The notes under the pieces are model-generated. The model was not told where the DNA came from, searched no databases, and saw only the letters and a list, made by a program, of their open reading frames with translations. From Bacteroidaceae bacterium (GTDB lineage: Bacteria; Bacteroidota; Bacteroidia; Bacteroidales; Bacteroidaceae): a DNA stretch of 15,087 bases. A program made the position numbers and the translations under genes. Below are positions 7,276 to 14,440 of the stretch, in pieces (position 1 is the stretch's first letter; each line of letters begins with the position of its first letter). The stretch lies in contig JAEDMP010000060.1 of the NCBI GenBank assembly GCA_016302965.1, positions 1 to 15,087 of the forward strand, read 5' to 3'.

Positions 7276-7770
7276 ATGACATACCAAAGATTGGATAAAC
7301 TGGACAAACAGATTCTCAGACTCATCGCCGGAGATGCACGTATTCCCTTTCTCGAAGTGGCAAGGGCATGTAATGTCAGCGGTGCTGCCATCCATCAGAG
7401 AATACAGAAACTCACACAGTGTGGCATCCTCAAAGGATCACAATTCGTTATCGACCCCGAAAAAATTGGCTATGAAACATGTGCCTATATCGGACTGAAC
7501 CTCAAGAATCCGGAAAACTTCGACCTCGTCGTGGAGGAACTCAAGAAGATTCCTGAGGTGGTGGAGTGTCACTACACCACGGGCGATTTCGATATGTTTA
7601 TCAAGATTTATGCACTCAACAATCATCATCTTCTCAATATCATTCACGACAAACTGCAGCCGCTCGGGCTCTCAAGAAGCGAGACCATCATCTCCTTCAA
7701 CTCTGCTATCGATAGGCAGCTGCCCATCGTTGATATCCCCGTAACAGACGGAGATGATGAAGAGGAATAA
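7276..7770 (+). CDS. Lrp/AsnC-family transcriptional regulator
   Basis: This 164-residue protein has the two-part layout of the Lrp/AsnC family. An N-terminal winged helix-turn-helix (about 6-60) includes the family-typical LDKLDKQILRLIAGDARIPF and the recognition region VSGAAIHQRIQKL. It is followed by a ligand-binding RAM domain (about 68-150), with VVECHYTTGDFDMFIKIY as its central strand region. Family members form dimers and higher oligomers and respond to amino acids or other small molecules. The effector cannot be told from the sequence. The tail is acidic (DGDDEEE). It has its own promoter with a very short leader, and stands apart from the exb operon before it and the Nif3 unit after it. 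Confidence 0.93.
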   Translation: MTYQRLDKLDKQILRLIAGDARIPFLEVARACNVSGAAIHQRIQKLTQCGILKGSQFVIDPEKIGYETCAYIGLNLKNPENFDLVVEELKKIPEVVECHYTTGDFDMFIKIYALNNHHLLNIIHDKLQPLGLSRSETIISFNSAIDRQLPIVDIPVTDGDDEEE

Positions 7771-7819
7771 AACCCGATGAAACAGGAATGTTGACGTGAA
7801 AAGTCAAAAAAATCATTAA

Positions 7820-7855
7820 TTTGTAGGGGTATCTCAAAAATAATAGCTACCTTTG
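7820..7855 (+). promoter_or_regulatory. Probable promoter of the Nif3/zinc-ribbon unit
   Basis: The -7 box TACCTTTG (7848-7855) is a good match. The nearest TTTG (7820-7823) is 24 bp upstream, longer than usual, so the -33 assignment is weak. The start would be near 7861, giving a leader of about 85 nt. Confidence 0.55.
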
Positions 7856-7872
7856 CAGTTCAAATAAGGGGA

Positions 7873-7895
7873 GGAGAGGCAAACTATGCCTCTCC
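7873..7895 (+). promoter_or_regulatory. Perfect leader hairpin upstream of the Nif3 gene
   Basis: GGAGAGGCA (7873-7881) pairs perfectly with 7887-7895 around the loop AACTA. It lies about 12 nt after the predicted transcription start and some 50 nt before the start codon. There is no T tract, so it is not a standard terminator. It may protect the 5' end of the mRNA or mark a regulatory leader. Confidence 0.6.
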
Positions 7896-7946
7896 ATATC
7901 CCTGCCCCAAGAAAGAAAGGGAGACGACAGATAAATCATTACAAGC

Positions 7947-8735
7947 GTGAAAATAAAAGATGTTTTAGACGCCCTTGAACGTTTCGCGCCTCTGCCCTTG
8001 CAGGAAGACTGGGACAATGCCGGCCTGCAAATCGGATTGACAGAGACGGATGTATCAGGGGCTTTATTGTGCCTTGACGTCAACGAACAGATTATCGAAG
8101 AGGCCGTCAGACGGGGATGCAACCTCGTCGTGGCTCATCATCCTCTCATCTTTCGGGGGCTCAAAGCCATCACCGGGCAAGACCTCGTGCAGAAAACGGT
8201 GGAAAAGGCCATTATGAACAAGGTGGCTGTCATTGCCATGCACACCAATATGGACAATGTCAAGGGTGGGGTGAACTACCGAATTGCACAGCATCTGGGA
8301 CTCCAAAACGTTGAGTTCTTTGCTGCAAAACCCAATCAGACGGGAAAGGAGGCAGGGAACGGAGTCGTCGGATGCCTGCCGATCCCTTTGGCGGCCAAAG
8401 ACTTCATCAACAAAGTTAAAACGGAGTTCGGAGTGCATACGGCCGCATGCAACCAGCTGCTTGAAAGGCCAATCCGAAAGGTGGCCATTTGTGGGGGAGC
8501 TGGTGATTTCCTGGTCGATGAGGCGGTCAGAAATGGTGCTGATGCCTTTATTACTGGTGAGATGCACTATCATGTCTTCTTCGGAAAGGAACAGCAACTG
8601 CAGATATGTGTCATCGGACACTATCAGAGTGAGCAGTTTACGGCAGAAGTGTTTCAGGAAATCATTCAAAAGGAGTGCATGGGAGTGAAAACATTTATCG
8701 CAGAAACAAATACAAACCCTATAATTTATCTATAA
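7947..8735 (+). CDS. Nif3-like dinuclear metal centre protein (YbgI/YqfO family)
   Basis: This 262-residue protein belongs to the Nif3 family (sometimes labelled GTP cyclohydrolase 1 type 2), widely conserved metalloproteins whose physiological role is still unsettled. The family start MKIKDVLDALERFAPL follows directly from a GTG at 7947, which decides the start. Putative metal ligands are in place: His64 and His65 in AHHPLIF, Asp103 in MHTNMDN, and His225 and Glu229 in GHYQSEQF. The length is close to the short form (E. coli YbgI, about 247 residues), without the extra middle domain of the roughly 370-residue homologues. The next gene starts 2 bp after the stop, indicating one operon. Confidence 0.95.
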   Translation: MKIKDVLDALERFAPLPLQEDWDNAGLQIGLTETDVSGALLCLDVNEQIIEEAVRRGCNLVVAHHPLIFRGLKAITGQDLVQKTVEKAIMNKVAVIAMHTNMDNVKGGVNYRIAQHLGLQNVEFFAAKPNQTGKEAGNGVVGCLPIPLAAKDFINKVKTEFGVHTAACNQLLERPIRKVAICGGAGDFLVDEAVRNGADAFITGEMHYHVFFGKEQQLQICVIGHYQSEQFTAEVFQEIIQKECMGVKTFIAETNTNPIIYL

Positions 8736-8737
8736 AA

Positions 8738-9562
8738 ATGGCAAAGAAAGATCCTACAGACTTGTCAGTGGAAGAGAAACTGAAGACACTCTACCTGTTG
8801 CAAACAGCCTTGTCGGCTATTGATGAGAAGAGAGCTCTCAGAGGAGAACTCCCCCTCGAAGTGCAGGACTTGGAGGACGAGATTGAGGGACTCTCCATCA
8901 GAATGGAGAAAATCCAACATGATATTGACGAATTCCAGCATGCTGTCAATCAGAAAAAGGGGGAAATACAGGAGGCTCAGGCCAGCGTGGAGAGATACAA
9001 AATGCAGCTCAATGAGGTGAAAAACAACCGAGAATATGATACGCTCAGCAAGGAAATTGAGTATCAGACACTCGAAATTGAACTCTGCAACAAGAAAATC
9101 AGAGAAGCCGTGTCGCAGATTAACGACAAAAACCAGGAGCTGGTGCGCAACCAGGCTGTCATCGAAGAGAAACAAGGAGACCTGGAAGTGAAGAAGGGTG
9201 AACTCGATGAAATCATGGAAGAGACCAGGGCCGAAGAGGACAGACTCAAACTCAAGGTGAAGGAACTCGAAGTGAAAATCGAACCAAGACTCCTTACCTC
9301 ATTCAAGAGAATCCGCAAAAGCGCACGTAACGGACTCGGTATTGTGTACGTACAGCGTGATGCTTGTGGCGGTTGTTTCAACAAAATACCACCTCAAAGA
9401 CAACTGGATATCAAGATGCACAAAAAAGTGATTGTCTGTGAGTATTGTGGTAGAATATTGATTGATCCGGAATTGGCTGGTGTTAAGGTTGATACGCCAT
9501 TGGTGGATGAAAAAAAGAAGACAACCAAGAAACGCTCAATTAGAAGAAAAACAGAAGAATAA
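8738..9562 (+). CDS. Coiled-coil protein with C4-type zinc ribbon
   Basis: This 274-residue protein has a long predicted coiled coil (about 15-190, rich in E, K, Q and L). A C-terminal zinc ribbon follows, with Cys210 and Cys213 (CGGC) and Cys234 and Cys237 (CEYC). The tail is very basic (KKKTTKKRSIRRK). This is the zf-RING_7-type architecture found widely in bacteria, often next to a Nif3-family gene; the name CdsZ has been used for related proteins. Its role is not established; nucleic-acid or protein binding is plausible. The ATG at 8738 is chosen because it lies 2 bp after the Nif3 stop and gives the usual short N-terminus; an upstream in-frame ATG at 8675 would overlap Nif3 by 61 bp. Confidence 0.93.
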   Translation: MAKKDPTDLSVEEKLKTLYLLQTALSAIDEKRALRGELPLEVQDLEDEIEGLSIRMEKIQHDIDEFQHAVNQKKGEIQEAQASVERYKMQLNEVKNNREYDTLSKEIEYQTLEIELCNKKIREAVSQINDKNQELVRNQAVIEEKQGDLEVKKGELDEIMEETRAEEDRLKLKVKELEVKIEPRLLTSFKRIRKSARNGLGIVYVQRDACGGCFNKIPPQRQLDIKMHKKVIVCEYCGRILIDPELAGVKVDTPLVDEKKKTTKKRSIRRKTEE

Positions 9563-9628
9563 ACACGAATGACAGCGTGCCGATAACTTTTGTTAACGAA
9601 AGTGCTGCCAGACTGGATGGTCTGGTTC

Positions 9629-9680
9629 AAAAGCGGGAAGCGGGAGAGAGCAGAGTGGCTTTCTCGCGTTTTCCGCTTTT
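9629..9680. terminator. Long hairpin between the zinc-ribbon and helix-hairpin-helix genes, possible terminator or attenuator
   Basis: Arms 9629-9650 and 9659-9680 pair at 21 of 22 positions (three as G-T) around the 8-base loop CAGAGTGG. The stem runs from AAAA on one side to TTTT on the other, as in two-way terminators, but the T tract is short and inside the stem. It starts 67 bp after the zinc-ribbon stop codon and overlaps the possible start region of the next gene. A GTG start candidate lies in the loop. Confidence 0.6.
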
Positions 9681-11679
9681 GTCATGGCGTTTGGTGATGG
9701 CTGTTATTGCCATGATGGTGGCCACTCAAATGATAGCACAGCAGACCAGGGAATGGGAAGAGGACCTCAGACAGCTTATCCTCACCGAGGCGGTTGAGAA
9801 CGGGACTGAAGAAAGAGACATCGAGGAATGGTATGATCAACTCTGCGAACTGGAGCGTAATCCTATCAACATAAACAGTGCAACCAAAGAGACTTTGGAA
9901 CAACTGCCCTTTCTCAACGATAAACAGATTGAGGAAATCATGGCCTATCGATATCATTACGGCCCCCTTTGTTCCAAAGGTGAACTGATGATGATTGCTT
10001 CGCTTGACTATTTCGAGAGACGGATGCTCACTCATTTCGTGTGTATCGGAGAGGCCGAGAAGCCGAAAACCACCACAAAGGAATGGCTCTCAAAGGGGCA
10101 AATCCAGGTGGTGACTGCCTTGCAGTGTCCACTCTATCGGCGGAAAGGGGACGATAATGGATACCAAGGTTATCCGTACAAACACTGGACCAGGCTGGAA
10201 TGGAAACAGGGACAACAGGTGAAGGCTGGAATCATGGCATCTCAAGATGCTGGAGAACCCTTCTTCGCTGGTGCCAACAGCAAGGGATTTGACTATTATT
10301 CGCCCTATTTGCAAATCAACGGGTGGGCCACGTGGAAAACGCTGGTGGCAGGCAGATTCAGGGCTGCATACGCTCAGGGACTTGTCCTTGGGTCTTCTTT
10401 CTCGCTGGGAAAGATGGCGGCTCTCGCTGCTATGGGAAGGCGGCAGGAAGGACTCAAGGCACATGCTTCACGCTCGGAAGCTGACTATTTCCAGGGGATG
10501 GGGGCTACCTGGAAATGGAGAAACCAACTTTTGCTCACTCTTTTTCTCTCGCATCGTTCGCTCGATGCTACCCTCAATGATGATGGAACAGCAGCTACCA
10601 TCGTCAGCTCCGGCTATCACCGTACACAGCAGGAGATGGCTAAGAAAGCAAACACAAAAGCTTCCTCTATCGGTGCCAACTGGCAGTGGAATGGGAAAGG
10701 GTGGACCCTTGGGATGACTGCACTCTATACCTCGCTCAATCGGCCGCTCAATCCTGATAAGTCGCAGATATATAGGATGATATATCCATCAGGGAAAGAC
10801 TTTTTCAATCTCTCTGCTTCCTATGGAATACGGAAACGCAAATTCTCGCTGGCAGGTGAAACTGCTATCGACAGGAAGGGAGCCGTCTCGTCCGTCCAGT
10901 CGGTCAACTGTTCTGTTGCAGGTAGGGTGGAACTGTTGCTTATCCAGCGCTTTTACTCCTATCGTTATGAGTCGCTCTCTGCACATGCTTTCGGAAGCGG
11001 AAGTCGAACACAAAATGAGAGTGGGCTCTATCTTGGGGTTGTCTGCCCGCTGGATAGCAGATGGAAGCTTCAGGGGTATCTTGACTGGGCATATTATCCC
11101 TGGCCACGTTATCAGACTACGCGTAGCTCCTATGCTTTTGATGCCATGTCGCAAATCGTTTTTGATAGCGACCGTTACGATGGGCTTGTGTCTGTCAGGA
11201 CTCGGATGCAACAGAAAAAAAACGGAGCAGATATGGATATGCAGAGCCTGTGGAGTAGCGTGATGAAACTGAATCTGGCGCGGAACATGGAAGGTGGATG
11301 GCGTGTGGGAGGGATGTCGCAGGTGGTATGTGCACATACCCAACGTGAATATGGGGGGAGTGTGGCGCTGCAGCTCGAGAAAAAATGGCGAAACAACACG
11401 TTGATGGCATCAATTGCCTATTTCAACACGTCGGATAATGCCAGCAGGGTTTATACTTATGAACGTGGATTGAGCTATAGTTTTAGCTGTCCAAGCTTTG
11501 ATGGAAAGGGGCTGCGATACTATCTGCTGGCGCGATTGAAACGGCACAGAGGACTGCAGATGACCCTCAAATGGGGCGTAACCAACTATTTTGACCGCAC
11601 ACGGATTGGGGACTCTTACCAGACCATATACGGTTCTTCTAAGTCAGATCTGGAATGTCAGGTTGATTGGAAATGGTGA
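9655..11679 (+). CDS. Predicted outer-membrane protein with N-terminal ComEA-like helix-hairpin-helix domain
   Basis: With this start the protein has 674 residues. The N-terminus looks like a signal peptide: a short basic part with Arg5 and Arg12, a hydrophobic run (VMAVIAMMVATQMIA), then Gln. Next comes a helical part with a helix-hairpin-helix motif (about 66-135; NPININSATKETLEQLPFLN and IEEIMAYRYHYGPLCSKGEL), as in the DNA-binding ComEA family. The remaining 500 or so residues alternate polar and aromatic strands, with many Y, W and G, and the chain ends in VDWKW. That resembles an outer-membrane beta-barrel with an aromatic terminus. The frame stays open back to a GTG at 9577 (700 residues), and an ATG exists at 9697; the start at 9655 best fits a signal peptide but sits inside a hairpin loop. 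A role in DNA handling at the envelope is only a guess. The 3' end overlaps the convergent gene by 41 bp. Confidence 0.82.
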   Translation: MAFSRFPLLSWRLVMAVIAMMVATQMIAQQTREWEEDLRQLILTEAVENGTEERDIEEWYDQLCELERNPININSATKETLEQLPFLNDKQIEEIMAYRYHYGPLCSKGELMMIASLDYFERRMLTHFVCIGEAEKPKTTTKEWLSKGQIQVVTALQCPLYRRKGDDNGYQGYPYKHWTRLEWKQGQQVKAGIMASQDAGEPFFAGANSKGFDYYSPYLQINGWATWKTLVAGRFRAAYAQGLVLGSSFSLGKMAALAAMGRRQEGLKAHASRSEADYFQGMGATWKWRNQLLLTLFLSHRSLDATLNDDGTAATIVSSGYHRTQQEMAKKANTKASSIGANWQWNGKGWTLGMTALYTSLNRPLNPDKSQIYRMIYPSGKDFFNLSASYGIRKRKFSLAGETAIDRKGAVSSVQSVNCSVAGRVELLLIQRFYSYRYESLSAHAFGSGSRTQNESGLYLGVVCPLDSRWKLQGYLDWAYYPWPRYQTTRSSYAFDAMSQIVFDSDRYDGLVSVRTRMQQKKNGADMDMQSLWSSVMKLNLARNMEGGWRVGGMSQVVCAHTQREYGGSVALQLEKKWRNNTLMASIAYFNTSDNASRVYTYERGLSYSFSCPSFDGKGLRYYLLARLKRHRGLQMTLKWGVTNYFDRTRIGDSYQTIYGSSKSDLECQVDWKW

Positions 11680-12217
11680 GACGGCACAGCTCTTCATAAT
11701 TGGGAATAGTGGGCAGGAAATGATAGGTCTTTTGGGCGTAGTCCATCTGGCAGCAATAGTGCTGAAGACCATTGCTCACAATCAGGAAATCAACCCGTAG
11801 GAGGATGTTGTAGGCGAATATCTGGTCGAAAACCTTCTGGGATAGAGACACTGTGGGGGCCTTGTATTCAACAATGGCTAAGGGATAAAGCTTCTTGGAA
11901 CTGTTTGCTTGTTGGGTGGAGGCAGCGGGATGAGCCTCTGCTGCCGGCTGCCTGATTATCCCTTTTGTGATACTTCTTTTCTTATATAATAAGGTGTCGC
12001 AGCGCAACTTCTTGTCACCGACTCTGAGTTCTACCTCGTTGGCAAGAAGGGTGCGAGGGTATCCTTTCTCTTGAATCAGATAATTGACAAAATGCTGTCT
12101 GACCCATTCCTCTGGAGTGAGCGATACATAGCGACGGCGGAGTTGGTCAAGAATAGTGTAACGGCTACCTTCACGGCGGATATGGGGCGAAAAGGAGGGT
12201 AAATTGAGTTGATTCAT
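11639..12217 (-). CDS. Stand-alone HsdR_N-type nuclease-fold protein
   Basis: This 192-residue protein resembles the N-terminal domain of type I restriction R subunits (HSDR_N), a PD-(D/E)xK nuclease fold, without helicase or other parts. After PEEWVRQHFVNYLIQEKGYP, the likely active-site residues are Glu63 or Glu61 (EVEL), Asp74 in RCDTLLY, and Glu117 and Lys119 in AIVEYKAP. Between Asp74 and the E-x-K pair lies an insertion of about 28 residues (81-109) rich in A, S, Q and P, which looks like a disordered loop. From family knowledge, such short proteins are commonly annotated next to holA in Bacteroidetes, and no HsdM or HsdS genes are seen here. It is therefore unlikely to be a restriction system; a housekeeping role in DNA repair or replication is possible but unproven. 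It diverges from holA and has its own promoter. Confidence 0.87.
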   Translation of the reverse strand: MNQLNLPSFSPHIRREGSRYTILDQLRRRYVSLTPEEWVRQHFVNYLIQEKGYPRTLLANEVELRVGDKKLRCDTLLYKKRSITKGIIRQPAAEAHPAASTQQANSSKKLYPLAIVEYKAPTVSLSQKVFDQIFAYNILLRVDFLIVSNGLQHYCCQMDYAQKTYHFLPTIPNYEELCRLTISNQPDIPDLT

Positions 12218-12248
12218 GGGGATATTATTCGTTTTCTTGCTGTTTTAT

Positions 12249-12279
12249 TTTGTTTTCTCTTGCGCATGCTGTATCTTTG
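12249..12279 (+). promoter_or_regulatory. Promoter of holA
   Basis: TTTG (12249-12252), a 19-bp spacer and TATCTTTG (12272-12279) match the Bacteroidetes consensus. The start would be near 12286, with a leader of about 94 nt before the ATG at 12380. Confidence 0.75.
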
Positions 12280-12326
12280 CACTGACAATTGGAAGGTCAA
12301 GACAGCGCACAAAGCGATAATCGCTG

Positions 12327-12357
12327 CAAAGTTACCACTTTTTCAAGAGTTTTCAAA
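12327..12357 (-). promoter_or_regulatory. Promoter of the HsdR_N-type gene
   Basis: Read on the minus strand, TTTG (12357-12354), a 19-bp spacer and TAACTTTG (12334-12327) match the consensus. Transcription would start near 12320 and run about 100 nt to the start codon at 12217. It lies downstream of the holA start point, so the two transcripts would overlap head to head by about 35 bases. The short palindrome AGCGAT-A-ATCGCT (12313-12325) sits at this start point. Confidence 0.7.
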
Positions 12358-12379
12358 GGTTTTTTATCCGAAAATAAAC

Positions 12380-13408
12380 ATGGCTACAATCAAAAACATT
12401 ACACCTGAATCCATTATTAAAAGCGCAAGAGCCAAAGAATTTGCTCCCGTCTATTATCTCATGGGGCAGGAACCGTATTATATCGACAGAATATGCGACT
12501 GTATCGTCAACGAAGCGCTACAACCTGAGGAAAGGGACTTCAATCTGATGGTGATGTATGGGGCAGATACCACTGCCGGACAGGTCATTGATGCGGCAAA
12601 AAGATACCCTATGATGGCTGAAAGGCAAGTGGTTCTGGTCAAGGATGCTCAGAATCTCAAGCATTCGGAGCTGCTCGAACCATATCTCAAGAAACCATCT
12701 GGCACCACTGTTCTCATATTCTGTCATAAGGGAGGGGTCATTGATAGAAGAAAGAAAATAGCAGCCGCTATCGAGAAAAATGGAGTCTTGTTTGAAAGCA
12801 AACAGCTGAAAGACAGGGAACTGCCTGCTTTTATTGAGCAGTATCTAAAAAAGCGTGGAGCTTCCATTGATCCAAAATCGCAACAGATGATAGCAGATGC
12901 TATTGGTGCTGATCTCAACAGGATGGTTGGAGAACTCGACAAATTGCTCATCGCATTGCCCGATGACGACAAGAGGGTGACACCTGCTCTGGTTGAGAAG
13001 CAAATCGGAGTGAGTAAGGATTTTAATGTGTTTGAACTGAAGGAGGCTATTGTCAATAGGAATGTCTATAAGGCTAACCTGATTGTCAAATATTTCAATG
13101 AGAATCCCAAGGCCGTGAGTTTCTTCTATATTATCCCCTTTCTCTTCGCATATTTCCAAAATCTTATGATTGCCTACTATTGTCCGCAGAAAAATAATCC
13201 TGACGCTCTGGCTTCATGGCTCGACCTGAAATCTGCTTGGCTTGTCAGAGATTATATGACGGGAATGAAAAACTACTCTGGTGTGAAGGTTATGCAGATT
13301 ATCTCGAAGATTAGGGAGATGGATGCAAAAGGAAAAGGACTGGACAATCCCAGTACTCCTACAAATGAACTGCTCCGTGAACTGATTTTTTTCATTCTTC
13401 ATGATTAG
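12380..13408 (+). CDS. holA: DNA polymerase III subunit delta
   Basis: This 342-residue protein is the delta subunit of the clamp loader, which opens the beta sliding clamp and loads it on primed DNA during replication. The length is usual for HolA. The N-terminal part (about 20-140) has the family start FAPVYYLMGQEPYYIDRI, the segment KRYPMMAERQVVLVKDAQNL and the strand GTTVLIFCHK. The middle (about 165-235) has LPAFIEQYLKKRG and the helices IADAIGADLNRMVGELDKLL. The C-terminal helical collar follows (about 245-342; VFELKEAIVNRNVYKANLIV). The reading frame is open back to 12209, but the ATG at 12380 gives the conserved N-terminus and lies downstream of the predicted promoter. The gene is transcribed away from the HsdR_N-type gene. 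Confidence 0.93.
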   Translation: MATIKNITPESIIKSARAKEFAPVYYLMGQEPYYIDRICDCIVNEALQPEERDFNLMVMYGADTTAGQVIDAAKRYPMMAERQVVLVKDAQNLKHSELLEPYLKKPSGTTVLIFCHKGGVIDRRKKIAAAIEKNGVLFESKQLKDRELPAFIEQYLKKRGASIDPKSQQMIADAIGADLNRMVGELDKLLIALPDDDKRVTPALVEKQIGVSKDFNVFELKEAIVNRNVYKANLIVKYFNENPKAVSFFYIIPFLFAYFQNLMIAYYCPQKNNPDALASWLDLKSAWLVRDYMTGMKNYSGVKVMQIISKIREMDAKGKGLDNPSTPTNELLRELIFFILHD

Positions 13409-13629
13409 CTAGGATGCCTTTTTGGGGGGTCTTCAAAGCTGGGAACAGGAGCATGGATTTGTGGGGTAGGAGTCGTTGATCTGGATTGTAGAGTAGGAGA
13501 CGGGGATGGGTCGTGCTGCTTTTGAAGCGCCTTCTGTATGGCCATGATGAATTGAAAGCAGTTTGAATCTTTCGGTTCTATCAGTTTGAATAATGTGAAT
13601 TGAGTGCTGTTCACTCTATTTTGATACAT
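13405..13629 (-). CDS. Doubtful small open reading frame, proline-rich tail
   Basis: A 74-residue frame on the minus strand overlaps the last 4 bp of holA. The N-terminal half (FTLFKLIEPKDSNCFQFIMA) is mixed, and the second half is rich in P, S and T (DPSPSPTLQSRSTTPTPQIH). I find no family resemblance, and no TAnnTTTG box on the minus strand within roughly 150 bp upstream. The upstream DNA is instead the terminator hairpin of the opposite strand. It may be chance; it is listed because it fills an otherwise empty interval. Confidence 0.15.
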   Translation of the reverse strand: MYQNRVNSTQFTLFKLIEPKDSNCFQFIMAIQKALQKQHDPSPSPTLQSRSTTPTPQIHAPVPSFEDPPKRHPS

Positions 13630-13630
13630 G

Positions 13631-13680
13631 GGAGAGAGGCTTTTTTGGCTCTGTTGAGCTCCTCTCTCCGTCTTTTTTTC
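13631..13680 (+). terminator. Strong rho-independent terminator 222 bp past holA
   Basis: GGAGAGAGG (13631-13639) pairs perfectly with 13661-13669, and an inner hairpin GCTC-TGTT-GAGC (13648-13659) stacks inside the loop. A tract of seven T residues follows (13673-13679). It probably ends the holA mRNA after a long 3' untranslated region, or else an unannotated small RNA from this interval. Confidence 0.8.
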
Positions 13681-14356
13681 TCATTTTCTTCTCTATTTGA
13701 GTCAATTTCTCTGGGTAGGATTTTTGTGGTAATTCCTATTGTTTTCAGTACTTTAGCCTGATTTTTCCTCCGTGAGAATCGCGTATTTTCAAACGATTTG
13801 GACGCTCATTCGGAATACTTTCAAATTTTTGAAAAATAGGGTAGGGAAGTAGAAAATCTTGACGTTTTAGTTTTGTTTGCATTTAATCTTCCGAATTCAA
13901 ATAATTGAACGACAAGAATTCGAATTCACAAATTCAAACATCAAATACAATTTACAAATTTAAACCGAAAATACAAATCCTTAAACTTTGAATTTTTAAA
14001 TTTAAATAATTGAATTTGCAATATTGAATACAACAATATTTATATTGGAAATGTTTTTGTAAATAACAGATATACAATTACATATCACAAATAGTTATAG
14101 TCTTAATGCTGGAAATTGTTCGGTTTATGTGAAAGGATATGCATATTACATCTTTAAATGATAGTTTTTATATATTTATAAAGCGCAGAAAACCAGTAGA
14201 ATATAAATATCTGTTCAATAAAAAGAAAGGGGTATTTCAGGTGTTTACAGACTCAAAATACGGATAATTTGCTGTTTGGTGGATGGTTTTGTGCATGAAT
14301 CAAAACTGATTGAATTTGCTTTTCCAAATTCAGAATTGAAAATAGTTTCGTGAAAA

Positions 14357-14388
14357 TTTGTTCAGTTCAAAAAAACTGTTTACCTTTG
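14357..14388 (+). promoter_or_regulatory. Promoter of the XRE-family gene
   Basis: TTTG (14357-14360), a 20-bp spacer and TACCTTTG (14381-14388) match the Bacteroidetes consensus. The start would be near 14394, with a leader of about 47 nt that contains the direct repeat GGCCCA (14407-14412 and 14417-14422). Confidence 0.75.
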
Positions 14389-14397
14389 TAAACTGAA
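14361..14397. promoter_or_regulatory. Candidate operator over the XRE promoter
   Basis: A perfect inverted repeat GTTTAC-CTTT-GTAAAC (14378-14393) covers the whole -7 box. A second pair, TTCAGTT (14361-14367) and AACTGAA (14391-14397), frames it. Because the gene encodes a helix-turn-helix protein, self-repression at this site is plausible, but it is inference. Confidence 0.5.
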
Positions 14398-14440
14398 AGC
14401 AAAAATGGCCCATTAAGGCCCAATTTATCCATATTTGAAC

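Larger units (their letters stand above)
13409..14440. other. Long AT-rich intergenic region
   Basis: About 1 kb with no convincing gene. The first 220 bp are mixed in composition and end in a strong plus-strand terminator (13631-13680). From about 13740 to 14340 the DNA is strikingly rich in A and T. It has many variants of AATTCAAA, AATTGAA and AAATTTAAA, the doubled site GAATTCGAATTC (13917-13928), CAATATTG (14019-14026), and palindromes such as TTTCAAA-TT-TTTGAAA (13819-13834). The last 100 bp hold the promoter of the XRE-family gene. The AT-rich part may be a curved or silenced upstream region; I cannot assign it a function. Confidence 0.6.

Noticed and set aside
11639..12217. Part of a type I restriction-modification system
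   Set aside because: Only the HsdR N-terminal fold is present, the frame is complete at 192 residues, and there are no methylase, specificity or helicase genes around it.
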